Source: an uncultured Azospirillum sp.
Lineage (GTDB): Bacteria; Pseudomonadota; Alphaproteobacteria; Azospirillales; Azospirillaceae
Length of the DNA stretch: 19,521 nucleotides
Reading direction: 5' to 3'
Assembly (NCBI RefSeq): GCF_946480385.1
Contig: NZ_CAMLJP010000113.1
Coordinates: 1 to 19,521, forward strand
Both the position numbers and the translations under genes were made by a program. Shown here in pieces: positions 19,249-19,521 of the stretch; the first letter of the stretch is position 1, and each line of letters starts with the position of its first letter. The notes beneath the pieces were generated by a model, which had not been told where the DNA came from, ran no database searches, and saw only the letters and a list, made by a program, of their open reading frames with translations.

Positions 19249-19521
19249 CGCACCGACGGGTTGTTGGCGACGAAGGCAAAATAGGGCAGCCGCCGCACCG
19301 CGTCGGCCACCATCAGATAGGCGACCGCGAAGGCCAGCAGCGAGCTGAGGAAGTAGCCGTACCCATACCACGGAAAGCCCATCCGGCTGAACAGCAGGGT
19401 GAAGCCGGCATTGGCCGCCATATAGACCAGCTGCACCGTCAGGTTCCGCGCCCGCAGGTCGAAATAGGCGAGGATCACCGTGCAGAACAGGAACATCACC
19501 TGGAAGAAGGCGCCCAGCACG
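19245..19521 (-). CDS. pelG: PelG-like exopolysaccharide export membrane protein (C-terminal part)
   Basis: Only the last 91 or so residues lie in the window; the start is beyond the right edge, since PelG proteins are about 450 residues. Visible are two or three membrane segments, an AYFDLR motif at about 18-23 of the visible part, a YGYGYFLSSLLAFAVAYLM segment, and an ending resembling the L-x-Y-x-x-F terminus of PelG. PelG is an inner-membrane protein thought to work with the glycosyltransferase PelF in synthesis and export of Pel polysaccharide. The match is from memory of the family and rests on a short stretch, so another polytopic membrane protein is not excluded. The stop overlaps the start of the next gene. 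Confidence 0.6.
   Translation of the reverse strand, partial: VLGAFFQVMFLFCTVILAYFDLRARNLTVQLVYMAANAGFTLLFSRMGFPWYGYGYFLSSLLAFAVAYLMVADAVRRLPYFAFVANNPSVR

Overview
The window is GC-rich (roughly two thirds G+C), densely coded and full of long antisense open frames that are by-products of the base composition. Gene content and style (class I fumarase, Pls/PosA-type synthetase, PilJ-sensor kinase, Pel-type export protein) suggest an alphaproteobacterium, most likely Rhodospirillales/Azospirillaceae. That placement is inference; there is no rRNA or marker gene here to prove it. I saw no tRNA, rRNA, CRISPR array, insertion sequence or prophage gene.

Left part (1-6156), small-molecule metabolism and its regulators. 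A FadR-type GntR regulator with an operator-like palindrome inside its promoter converges on a reverse-strand AceE-like 2-oxoacid dehydrogenase E1. The E1 is divergent from an Lrp/AsnC regulator; the space between them carries two identical, inverted palindromic sites exactly 30 bp apart. The pair resembles mdeB/mdeR of Pseudomonas (2-oxobutyrate dehydrogenase E1 plus Lrp-type regulator), but without the methionine gamma-lyase gene. Then comes a reverse-strand two-gene operon, SDR oxidoreductase followed by MFS carrier, with strong palindromes upstream.

Middle (6157-10936). About 600 bp without a credible gene precede one 4.1-kb gene for a membrane-bound Pls/PosA-family non-ribosomal peptide synthetase (adenylation, carrier, then three membrane/beta-helix repeats), closed by a strong intrinsic terminator. 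This is the family of epsilon-poly-lysine synthetase. The specificity pocket read by eye is closest to that of lysine-activating domains, so the gene may make a cationic homopolymer or a lysine/ornithine-type peptide. It is the most interesting item in the window.

Right part (10937-18519), mostly conserved genes: class I fumarase with its own promoter and terminator, a 56-residue CcdA-tail-like orphan, an RluA-family pseudouridine synthase, an orphan histidine kinase with a PilJ/NarX-type sensor, a pirin, and on the reverse strand the translationally coupled pair ycjX-ycjF (GTPase plus membrane partner).

Right edge (18520-19521): the end of a reverse-strand operon containing the C-terminus of a PelG-like exopolysaccharide export protein, overlapped by ATGA with an unrecognised small secreted protein, and ending at a long perfect hairpin.
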